NCBI GenBank assembly: GCA_052246295.1 | Contig: JBQQCO010000038.1 | DNA length: 13,354 nt | From: Piscibacillus sp052246295 | GTDB lineage: Bacteria > Bacillota > Bacilli > Bacillales > Alkalibacillaceae | Reading direction: 5' to 3' (one strand) | Shown here: positions 7,004-13,354 of the stretch, in pieces | Layout of the letters: each line of letters starts with the position of its first letter | Numbering within the stretch: position 1 is the stretch's first letter | The notes under the pieces: generated by a model | Databases searched by the model: none | What the model saw: only the letters and a program-made list of their open reading frames with translations | What the model was told of the DNA's origin: nothing | Translations under genes and position numbers: made by a program

Positions 7004-8669
7004 CGCGGTTGTCTTAAAAGGGGAATTTGAGAAAGCCTTCTATAAGGAACAACCTTTAAATGAATATACTAATAATCCATTCATCGAAGCTCTTCCGTCG
7101 ATATTCAGTGAGGACGATGTGATGGATCGATTTATGGTGACTCCACGAATTAGTAAGCAAGATAAATTAAGTGAAACGAATATTCGTTATCACGTATTAA
7201 AACGTGTTAGAAATTTTATCCAACCCTTACCGATTCATTTTGGGGTAGAGCGTCGATTGTCTACTTTAATTCGTAGAGGATATTTGGCACGAAACCCACT
7301 GGATGCAACATTTCTGGAGCGTGTTCGCGTATTGCATGAATTGCGTGAAGAAGAAGCGACACATAAAATTATTGATGAACGACTTAATTACATTAGATCG
7401 ACTGCTGATAGTTTATCCATTATTGGAATTTCGGGGATTGGTAAAACAACAGCAATTGAACGTCTGTTGCTCATGTACCCTCAGGTAATCAAGCATGAAG
7501 AATATAAGGGGCAACCATTTAATCGGACCCAAATTGTGTGGCTGAAAATTGATTGTCCTTACGATGGTAATTTGTCTACCTTATGTAAAGGTTTTTTTAA
7601 AGCGATTGATGATCTATTAGGGACTCGGTACCTTGAAAAATTCGGTTACTTAAACCGAGTGACATCAACCATGTTGTTACATATGACATCATTAGCAAGC
7701 ATGTATGGTATTGGTGTTCTCGTCATTGATGAGATTCAACACCTACTCCATTCAAAAAATGATAAGGAAGAAATGTTGAACTTTTTCGTGACGCTATCTA
7801 ATACAGTTGGTATTCCAACCGTTTTGATCGGCACTTCTAAAGCTCAAAAGTTATTCAAAGGGAACTTCAGACAGGCAAGACGTGCTGCAAGTGAAGGGGC
7901 AATAATCTGGGATCGTATGGCAGAGGAAAGTGAAGAGTGGGAGTTTTTTTTAGAAACACTTTGGGAATTACAGTGTTTAAAATCCTATTCCGAGCTTACT
8001 GAAGAAATGAGAAAGACTTTTTACTATGAATGTCAAGGGATCACTGCTGTTGCTGTAAATTTGTTTATTTTATCACAAGAACGTGCTTTATTTGATGAGG
8101 ACAATCCAAATGAAACCATTACATCACAAGTGTTAAAAAAGACGGCAAAAGAAGATATGAAAACGATTCAGCCTATGATGAAGGCAATTCGTACAAACAA
8201 CCTTAACGATATGATGAAATATGAAGATATCATGATTAACTTGGATGAAGTAATGCTCAATCATAAGAGAAATACAGAAATTACAGGACGAATCCAAGAA
8301 GTGTTTAAAGAGCGTCAAAATACAATTAAATATAAAAAGCAAGATACAATCGAAAACTTACATGTTGAAGTAGCAGCCCTTGGTATTTTTGATACATTGA
8401 AAGATCAAGATATTAAAAAAATAGCACAAAAAATCGTCGAAGAAAATCCACTTGATAAGGACATTAACCATCTTAAATCAGAACTGATTCAGAAGGCAAT
8501 TGCATTAAATCAGCAAAAGAAGAAACAGAATCAGAAACAAACTTATAATGATAAAAATGTATTACCACTACTATTATTGAGAGAGAAGGCATTAAAGAAC
8601 AAGCAACATCCGCATGATTTATTAAAGTTAAATGGTTATATTAAAAATCCTTTGGAAGAATTCTACTAG
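6978..8669 (+). CDS. tnsC: Tn7-like AAA+ regulator TnsC
   Basis: TnsC is the ATP-dependent matchmaker that polymerises on DNA at a target chosen by TnsD or TnsE, activates TnsAB and enforces target immunity. The 563-aa protein (Tn7: 555 aa) has Walker A GISGIGKTT (150-158, K156), Walker B VLVIDEIQHL (247-256, D251 E252) and a sensor-I-like IGTSK at 284-288. The N-terminal 120 residues are the TnsD-contact region in Tn7, and the C-terminal 100 residues, rich in Lys and Gln, are the TnsAB-contact region. ATG codons at 6978 and 6981 are both possible starts; either lies inside the tnsB coding region, so translation is probably coupled. The AGGAGG for tnsD overlaps the tnsC stop codon. Confidence 0.96.
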   Translation: MMNLEKTNDAVVLKGEFEKAFYKEQPLNEYTNNPFIEALPSIFSEDDVMDRFMVTPRISKQDKLSETNIRYHVLKRVRNFIQPLPIHFGVERRLSTLIRRGYLARNPLDATFLERVRVLHELREEEATHKIIDERLNYIRSTADSLSIIGISGIGKTTAIERLLLMYPQVIKHEEYKGQPFNRTQIVWLKIDCPYDGNLSTLCKGFFKAIDDLLGTRYLEKFGYLNRVTSTMLLHMTSLASMYGIGVLVIDEIQHLLHSKNDKEEMLNFFVTLSNTVGIPTVLIGTSKAQKLFKGNFRQARRAASEGAIIWDRMAEESEEWEFFLETLWELQCLKSYSELTEEMRKTFYYECQGITAVAVNLFILSQERALFDEDNPNETITSQVLKKTAKEDMKTIQPMMKAIRTNNLNDMMKYEDIMINLDEVMLNHKRNTEITGRIQEVFKERQNTIKYKKQDTIENLHVEVAALGIFDTLKDQDIKKIAQKIVEENPLDKDINHLKSELIQKAIALNQQKKKQNQKQTYNDKNVLPLLLLREKALKNKQHPHDLLKLNGYIKNPLEEFY

Positions 8670-8681
8670 GAGGCCATTAAC

Positions 8682-10556
8682 ATGCTACCATTTTTTACAG
8701 ATCCATACCCTGGAGAATTAATTTACTCTTCTATAGCACGTTATCATTTTTACAGTGGGAACATTGATTTAAAAGATACGTTGGAAGAAGTTTTCAAAAG
8801 TCGTTCTGTGATACCTAGCGTAGAGATTGGTAGTCATTTAAATACATTGGCTCAACAGATAGGGAATCATTATTCTGTAGAAAAACTGTTAGCAATGCAT
8901 ACAATTTATCCTTTTTATGCTCCTTTTCTTTCTAAAAAAAGACAACGTGAAATTATACAAGATGTGCAAGGTGATGGTAAGGGAATTTATACAAGGATAG
9001 GGATAATTGCTGGTAGTATCTGTAAAAAAGACGGATTGTATTATTGTCCGTTATGCGCTGATGAGGATATTAAGAAATACAGTGAGCCGTATGTTCATCG
9101 TGAACATCAACTTCAGGGGGTAGAATTGTGCTCTCACCATTACTTACGGTTGAAGAAATACCCTATTGATTTAACGACACAAAGTAGAGTTGAATTTATT
9201 CGGTTTGATGAAAAACTTATGGATTTTGGTTCAACTTTACAGGAAGTAGAGTCCCCTTATGATCTTGATATTCAAGTTGTACTGTCAAAAATGGTTTATC
9301 AGCTTTTAAATGTTGATTTAGAAGCATTTTCACGTGAGGATGTCTTTAAAAAATATCGTAAACTCCTGAGAGAAAAGAATTTAATTACTGCATCAAATAG
9401 AGTTAGACAAAAGGAATTGTTTGAAGCTTTTCAAGCAAAGTTCCCTCAAGGGTTTTTAGAAAAGTATGAGTCAGGAGTAAATGAGGAAAATGAGTACAAT
9501 TGGCTAAAAGTGTTGACCCGCAATTCAAAGCGTCATGTTCATCCATTCCGACATTTATTGTTTTTGTACTTCCTCGATCAGGATATTGGGAATTTTTTCC
9601 TAGTAGAAGAAGATGTTGGTCCATTCGGAAAAGCTCCGTGGCCATGCTTAAACAAGGCTGCTCACCATTATAAACAATTGGTCATCCCACATGTAAAAAT
9701 TACAAGGGATTATAAGTCAATAAATCCTATTGGTACGTTTGAGTGTTCCTGTGGCTTTATATATGCCCGAAAAGGGCCAGATAAATCAAAAGAGGAAAAA
9801 TATCGCATTGGTCGTGTAAAATCATTTGGAGACATATGGTTTGAAAAACTTTATACCTTAGCAAAAAATAATGAGAATCTAAGCACACGAGAAATAGCTA
9901 AAAAACTTGGCGTCAATGCTAAGACTGTGAAAAAATATCTTACTATGGACGGACAAAAAGAAAAGATCGAGAGTAAAGTAACTCCTCCGTTGTTACAGAA
10001 GTATAGACAGCAATTGTTAGAGGGGATACAGAAATACCCTAATGATTCAAGAACGAGAATTAGAGAACGTTTTAAAAAGGAATATATTTACTTGTATCGA
10101 TATGATAGGATATGGTTGTTTAAGCATTTGCCTGAAAAGTGCAGACAAAAACGTGATATTGAAATTGTGAATTGGTCTATTAGAGATAATGATTATTGTA
10201 TTGAAATAAAACATCTATGCATAACGTTATTAGCTTTAGAAAAGCCCGTTCGGATAACTAAATCACTTATCGGCAGACGCTTAGGTATATTAGCTAACTT
10301 AGAAAAAAATTTAAATAAATTACCAAAGTCGAAGAAACTTTTAAATAAAGTTACAGAATCTGTTCAGCAATTTCAAATTCGTCGTTGTTGTAAAATTATA
10401 GACCTAATGTTGCAAAATAAGGACCCTGTTGTAATGTGGAAGTTACAACGATTGGGTGCTGTTAAAACGCACCATTTTCATAAAATCAAACCGCATTTAG
10501 AGGCTTACATACACATGAAACAGGATGTGAATAACCATGAAAGCAAAACAAGTTAA
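8682..10556 (+). CDS. tnsD: Tn7-like target selector TnsD (TniQ family)
   Basis: TnsD binds a fixed attachment site and recruits TnsC there. The 624-aa protein begins with the TniQ signature (FFTDPYPGELIYSSIARY) and has a zinc finger C122, C125, C150, H153, with the same spacing as C124/C127/C152/H155 of Tn7 TnsD. A second Cys cluster lies at C322 (PWPCLN) and C355/C357 (FECSCGFIY). In many relatives a Cys follows in NPAC; here it reads NKAAHHY, so a His may substitute. A helix-turn-helix follows at 400-422 (STREIAKKLGVNAKTVKKYL). The rest, including RTRIRERF...YRYDRIWL, matches the usual TnsD C-terminal region. It is longer than Tn7 TnsD (508 aa), but such lengths occur in the family. AGGAGG (8668-8673) precedes the ATG. 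The target site is unknown; the current location in istB does not reveal it. Confidence 0.94.
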   Translation: MLPFFTDPYPGELIYSSIARYHFYSGNIDLKDTLEEVFKSRSVIPSVEIGSHLNTLAQQIGNHYSVEKLLAMHTIYPFYAPFLSKKRQREIIQDVQGDGKGIYTRIGIIAGSICKKDGLYYCPLCADEDIKKYSEPYVHREHQLQGVELCSHHYLRLKKYPIDLTTQSRVEFIRFDEKLMDFGSTLQEVESPYDLDIQVVLSKMVYQLLNVDLEAFSREDVFKKYRKLLREKNLITASNRVRQKELFEAFQAKFPQGFLEKYESGVNEENEYNWLKVLTRNSKRHVHPFRHLLFLYFLDQDIGNFFLVEEDVGPFGKAPWPCLNKAAHHYKQLVIPHVKITRDYKSINPIGTFECSCGFIYARKGPDKSKEEKYRIGRVKSFGDIWFEKLYTLAKNNENLSTREIAKKLGVNAKTVKKYLTMDGQKEKIESKVTPPLLQKYRQQLLEGIQKYPNDSRTRIRERFKKEYIYLYRYDRIWLFKHLPEKCRQKRDIEIVNWSIRDNDYCIEIKHLCITLLALEKPVRITKSLIGRRLGILANLEKNLNKLPKSKKLLNKVTESVQQFQIRRCCKIIDLMLQNKDPVVMWKLQRLGAVKTHHFHKIKPHLEAYIHMKQDVNNHESKTS

Positions 10557-12072
10557 AGTAAAATGGCCGTTTAGAAAAGGAGAAAGAGCAGGACTGATAT
10601 GGATTGGGGATCCTTTTCGTTATGATAATAAAATAATGTTGAATTGCTATTTTCGGGCAAGGAAAGTCACAAAAAAAGTACTATTAGACTGGGGGACATT
10701 ACCTTGCTTGGCAATACAACATTACTATAGTGATGGTGTGATTACTACAAGTCATCCTCCTCAAGGTGTGAAGGAAGTAGATATTACTTTATTTCCTAAT
10801 AATGTTAAGTATTTTGAAAAGCATTGGAACATCCTTGGAAGCAGTGACCCTGCAACCTCTCGAAGCTTCATATTTTCATTTGACGGAAAAAATGTTATTT
10901 TACCTGTCATAGAAGTGTTACGAAGTATATTAGCACCAAATGGTTTTCTTTTATATCGCTTGTTTGAGTCGAACTCTTTTCCTCAATATTTTACGGAAAC
11001 ATACGAATCAAATAAGGTTCATCTTAGCTTTTCATCACTATATGAGTTGAAATATACAAAAACAGCCTTTATTTATCAATTGATTTGGTTATTAACGAAT
11101 AATGATTTGCGACAAGTATATGAAAGTTTAGCATTCACATGGTTGCAAGAACAGACATTAAAGTTTGAATGGAAATTCACCCAACCAATTACTGTAACTG
11201 CTCGTGTAAAGGAGAATAATAATATATGGACAGTTTTACAGATTGTGAGTGTGAAAAACAAGTATATTCCGTATGATAATATCTCTATTTCACATCCAGA
11301 AATACAAAACACTGAGAAGTTGAAGGAAGCAAAAAAATATACATATCAATCTTTAAATAAAAACGGTAGCAGCGAACAAAGTTTTACATTAGATGAACAA
11401 GTAGACGGATCCACAGAGGATTTTGATTTCGTCCAAATGAATCAATTGAGCCATGAATATACTTCAGTGCCTAGAGTTAAACGAATCAAACGTGGGTCAG
11501 TCAAACAACGATTGGAAGAGGATGAAAATACAAGAAGATACTATAGTGATGATCACTCGATTCGTTCTACGGCTGATATTGGCGGTCAACAAATGACAAG
11601 AGGATTAGAACATCTAATGTTATATGAAATTAAAGCTCAAGGAGAGCTACAAGATTTTATAAATGTCTTAAAGATTTTGGAACAATTTCCGAGAGTGAAA
11701 GCAATTCGGGCATTTAATGATGTATTACCAGAGGCTATTGGAAAGCGAAAGTTCACAAAGCTTAGTGATGGTGTTACTAAAAGAAGTTATGTAATTGCAG
11801 AAGTATATATGACAAGTGGTTATAGGTACAGTATTATAGAGGTGGAACGAGAATATCGGTCTTTATCTACAATCATTTTAAGTTCATATAAAAAACAGGA
11901 CTGGAACAATATTTACTATCAATTATTATTAAATCTAGTAAAAGATAGTGGAACTTGGACAAGTCGATCATTAAATGTCATTAAGACAAAAGGAGTAATA
12001 ATATCTAAGTCAAAACACTTCAACAAAAATATAAGGCATAGAGCGAAGGTTTTGTTAGGTAAACTTTTGTAA
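10537..12072 (+). CDS. tnsE: Tn7-like target selector TnsE
   Basis: TnsE directs Tn7 to discontinuously replicated DNA, above all conjugating plasmids, by binding recessed 3' ends and the DNA polymerase sliding clamp. The 511-aa protein (Tn7: 538 aa) sits in the fifth position of the tns operon, overlapping tnsD by 20 bases. Its C-terminal third (about 345-511: ADIGGQQMTRGLEHLM, IRAFNDVLPEA, SIIEVEREYRSLSTIIL) resembles the conserved TnsE C-terminal domain. The N-terminal 250 residues are less recognisable. A basic stretch at 311-325 (VPRVKRIKRGSVKQR) could contact DNA. A clear sliding-clamp motif (QxxLxF type) is not obvious by eye. The identification rests on position, length and C-terminal resemblance. 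It is the last gene of the operon, and a 157-base gap follows. Confidence 0.87.
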   Translation: MKAKQVKVKWPFRKGERAGLIWIGDPFRYDNKIMLNCYFRARKVTKKVLLDWGTLPCLAIQHYYSDGVITTSHPPQGVKEVDITLFPNNVKYFEKHWNILGSSDPATSRSFIFSFDGKNVILPVIEVLRSILAPNGFLLYRLFESNSFPQYFTETYESNKVHLSFSSLYELKYTKTAFIYQLIWLLTNNDLRQVYESLAFTWLQEQTLKFEWKFTQPITVTARVKENNNIWTVLQIVSVKNKYIPYDNISISHPEIQNTEKLKEAKKYTYQSLNKNGSSEQSFTLDEQVDGSTEDFDFVQMNQLSHEYTSVPRVKRIKRGSVKQRLEEDENTRRYYSDDHSIRSTADIGGQQMTRGLEHLMLYEIKAQGELQDFINVLKILEQFPRVKAIRAFNDVLPEAIGKRKFTKLSDGVTKRSYVIAEVYMTSGYRYSIIEVEREYRSLSTIILSSYKKQDWNNIYYQLLLNLVKDSGTWTSRSLNVIKTKGVIISKSKHFNKNIRHRAKVLLGKLL

Positions 12073-12149
12073 ATGTTTCAGTGTTTTAAACCGTGAAAAA
12101 TTTATCAGACATGGCATTAATAGGACTAGATATAAACTAAAATATTAGG

Positions 12150-12155
12150 TATAAT
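12150..12155 (+). promoter_or_regulatory. Possible -10 box of the ZIP transporter gene
   Basis: A consensus TATAAT lies in the gap after tnsE, 74 bases before the transporter ATG. The hexamer 17 bases upstream (TAGATA at 12127-12132) is a poor -35 box, so a promoter here would be weak or need an activator. The surrounding DNA is very AT-rich, and the match could be chance. Confidence 0.35.
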
Positions 12156-12195
12156 ATATAACAAAATTTAATAGGTATTTTTAATCGAATTATGA

Positions 12196-12211
12196 ATATA
12201 TGATCATATAT
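12196..12211. promoter_or_regulatory. 16-bp perfect palindrome in the ZIP gene leader (possible operator)
   Basis: ATATATGATCATATAT reads the same on both strands and lies between the possible -10 box and the ribosome binding site (12218-12224). It is flanked on both sides by the direct repeat AATTATGA (12188-12195 and 12212-12219), the second copy running into the ribosome binding site. The position suits an operator for a dimeric repressor. It does not closely match Zur, Fur or MntR boxes as I know them in Bacillus. AT-rich DNA yields such palindromes by chance, so this is tentative. Confidence 0.4.
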
Positions 12212-12229
12212 AATTATGAGGTGATTTTT

Positions 12230-13045
12230 ATGTTTAATTATTTTCTTTCATTGGATCCTGTCTTACAAGCTTTAATTGGGACACTTTTTACTTGGGGAAT
12301 GACAGCCCTGGGGGCAGCATTAGTATTTACAACAAAAAGTTTTAATCAAAAATTAATGGACAGTATGTTAGGTTTTGCTGGCGGTGTCATGATAGCAGCA
12401 AGTTTTTGGTCACTTTTATCTCCTGCACTAGAAATGGCTGAAGAAAACGGAGTTATTCCATGGATTCCTGCTGCAATAGGTTTTATGTTAGGTGGGATTT
12501 TTCTATGGGGAATAGATAAAGTTATCCCACATTTACACCCTAATGCTTCAATTGAGTCTGCTGAAGGTATTAAACCCAACAAAAAAAAGCGAAGTACTCT
12601 TCTTGTTTTTGCAATTACCTTGCACAATATACCAGAAGGACTAGCAATTGGAGTAGCCTTTGGTGCAGTGGCAGCTGGATTACCATCAAGTTCTATTACT
12701 GGGGCGATTGCACTTGCAATAGGAATAGGAATACAAAACTTTCCTGAAGGAGTTGCTGTATCAATGCCACTTAGAAGAGAAGGAATGTCTAGAAGAAAAA
12801 GTTTTATGTATGGTCAATTTTCAGGAATGGTTGAGCCAATTGCAGCGATTATAGGGGTTTTAGCTGTCACTTTTGTTCAACCTATTTTACCTTATGCTCT
12901 AAGTTTTGCTGCAGGTGCTATGGTCTTTGTCGTTGCAGAAGAAGTTATACCTGGTTCTCAGGAAGAAGGGAATAAGGATTTAGCGTCCATGAGTCTAATG
13001 ATTGGTTTTACTGTAATGATGATATTAGATGTAGCACTTGGATAA
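12230..13045 (+). CDS. ZIP-family divalent metal transporter (GufA/ZupT-like)
   Basis: This 271-aa membrane protein is of the ZIP family, which moves zinc or other divalent metals towards the cytoplasm. It has about eight hydrophobic segments. The two metal-binding helices are clear: H132-N-I-P-E-G137 and Q169-N-F-P-E-G174. E202 in SGMVEP is a further likely ligand. By comparison with bacterial GufA-type ZIPs, H132, E136 and E173 should line the binuclear site; N170 stands where Asp is found in some members. A hydrophilic loop with a Lys cluster (NKKKRS, about 116-121) lies before the HNIPEG helix. The ATG at 12230 is chosen because GAGGTGA (12218-12224) precedes it; an in-frame ATG at 12200 has no such site. 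It lies just after tnsE in the same direction and may be transposon cargo. Confidence 0.92.
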   Translation: MFNYFLSLDPVLQALIGTLFTWGMTALGAALVFTTKSFNQKLMDSMLGFAGGVMIAASFWSLLSPALEMAEENGVIPWIPAAIGFMLGGIFLWGIDKVIPHLHPNASIESAEGIKPNKKKRSTLLVFAITLHNIPEGLAIGVAFGAVAAGLPSSSITGAIALAIGIGIQNFPEGVAVSMPLRREGMSRRKSFMYGQFSGMVEPIAAIIGVLAVTFVQPILPYALSFAAGAMVFVVAEEVIPGSQEEGNKDLASMSLMIGFTVMMILDVALG

Positions 13046-13227
13046 ATACAGCAATTCCAATTATTATAATTTGTGTTAATTATTATTTTTTTAAAAATCA
13101 AACAATAATCACACAGTTTGTCAACACTTTAATTTTATTTCTGTAACAATATAAATTCTCAAATGTAGTAAGAGCTAAATAACATAACTAATATTATAAT
13201 TAGTTAAAATAATATGGTTAAATACAA
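13046..13227. other. AT-rich non-coding stretch after the ZIP gene
   Basis: I see no open frame of note and no convincing hairpin-plus-T-run terminator. AATTATTAT occurs twice shortly after the stop codon, as a direct rather than inverted repeat. A stretch near 13117-13140 (CAACACTTTAATTTTATTTC) faintly resembles an inverted TnsB-type unit, but the match is mostly shared A/T content. The Tn7-like element's second end could not be placed here. Confidence 0.5.
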
Positions 13228-13354
13228 GGGAGTGTCAATAATTTTGTGTAAATGACACTAAACCCTTTTGTAAGAATTAAGCTAGTTATTTATTATAAAC
13301 GACCTTGCAGGTCGGACTGTGACTTTCTTCTTCAGTTACTAACCCCATAGCTGG
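13228..13354. mobile_element. Probable terminal part of an IS256-family insertion sequence
   Basis: The sequence GGGAGTGTCAATAATTTTG and the following TGTAAATGACACT resemble IS256-family ends, which often carry TGTGTAAA near the tip. An internal inverted repeat AGTGTCA (13231-13237) / TGACACT (13253-13259) and a hairpin CGACCT-TGC-AGGTCG (13300-13314) are visible. On the minus strand a short open frame enters from the window edge and ends near 13288 (PAMGLVTEEES...), but it does not look like a recognisable mutator transposase C terminus. The call is based on the end sequence alone and is uncertain. Confidence 0.4.

Larger units (their letters stand above)
3885..12072 (+). mobile_element. Tn7-like transposon, visible end and tnsABCDE core
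   Basis: The element begins with TGT at 3885, directly after IstB codons ending in AATGG (3880-3884, the likely 5-bp target duplication), and continues through tandem TnsB-type repeats into five co-directional genes homologous to Tn7 tnsA, B, C, D and E. By analogy with Tn7, the end next to tnsA corresponds to the right end. The range given stops at the end of tnsE because no second terminus can be found; the element probably continues past it with cargo. The order, overlaps and protein lengths (279, 718, 563, 624 and 511 aa) all fit a complete element. Expect the other end as TACA or similar followed by AATGG and the rest of istB. Confidence 0.9.

Noticed and set aside
7623..7660. Competing hairpins in tnsC (ACTCGGT/ACCGAGT and TCGGTT/AACCGA)
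   Set aside because: They are short stems inside a conserved coding region with no T-run and no obvious role, so chance is sufficient.
9403..9645. Minus-strand open frame within tnsD
   Set aside because: It is antisense to tnsD with no start signal or family resemblance.
13117..13140. Possible inverted TnsB-type unit marking the other transposon end
   Set aside because: The resemblance is limited to A/T-rich positions, there is no tandem array, and the nearby AAATACA is followed by AGGGA rather than the expected AATGG.
1..13354. CRISPR array or Cas genes associated with the Tn7-like element
   Set aside because: No regularly spaced repeats with unique spacers and no Cas-like protein were found. 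The target selectors present are TnsD and TnsE.

Overview
The window is AT-rich, with strong AGGAGG-type ribosome binding sites and sigma-A-like promoter elements. It most likely comes from a low-GC Gram-positive bacterium of the Bacillales, either a plasmid or a mobile-element-rich accessory region. Almost everything in it is mobile DNA, nested inside other mobile DNA. No host housekeeping gene and no RNA gene was seen.

Layout. (1) Bases 3-169 and 3599-3884 are two parts of one istB gene, the AAA+ helper ATPase of an IS21-family insertion sequence. (2) A recombinase-in-trio (RIT) element of about 3.4 kb (170-3598) splits that gene inside its Walker A motif. It encodes three overlapping tyrosine recombinases on the minus strand in the order ritA, ritB, ritC. 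ritA carries a frameshift between its N-terminal and catalytic domains. The element is bounded by inverted repeats with palindromic subterminal substructure. Removing bases 170-3598 on paper restores an intact in-frame GTGKTHLA motif. (3) At 3885 the 3' part of istB is cut off by the end of a Tn7-like transposon. This end is a TGT terminus followed by four tandem 20-bp units that are probable TnsB sites. An operon tnsA-tnsB-tnsC-tnsD-tnsE follows (4011-12072), with three of its four gene junctions overlapping. (4) Downstream lies a ZIP-family metal transporter gene (12230-13045), a possible transposon cargo gene. (5) The window closes with non-coding DNA and what looks like the tip of an IS256-family element (from about 13228). 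The other end of the Tn7-like element is not visible.

How the parts work together. TnsA and TnsB form the cut-and-paste transposase; the TnsB DDE spacing matches Tn7 exactly. TnsC is the ATP-dependent regulator. TnsD (TniQ family) should direct insertion into a chromosomal attachment site, and TnsE into replicating or conjugating DNA. Insertion inside an IS gene, rather than beside a conserved gene, suggests that this copy arrived by the TnsE route or by untargeted insertion. The most notable regulatory signal is at the tnsA start. A near-consensus promoter (-35 inside the last TnsB site) sits within an inverted repeat whose 3' arm is the tnsA ribosome binding site. A read-through transcript would fold and hide that site, while a transcript from the element's own promoter would begin inside the 3' arm and leave it free. 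This is the same logic as protection from external transcription in IS10 and IS50.
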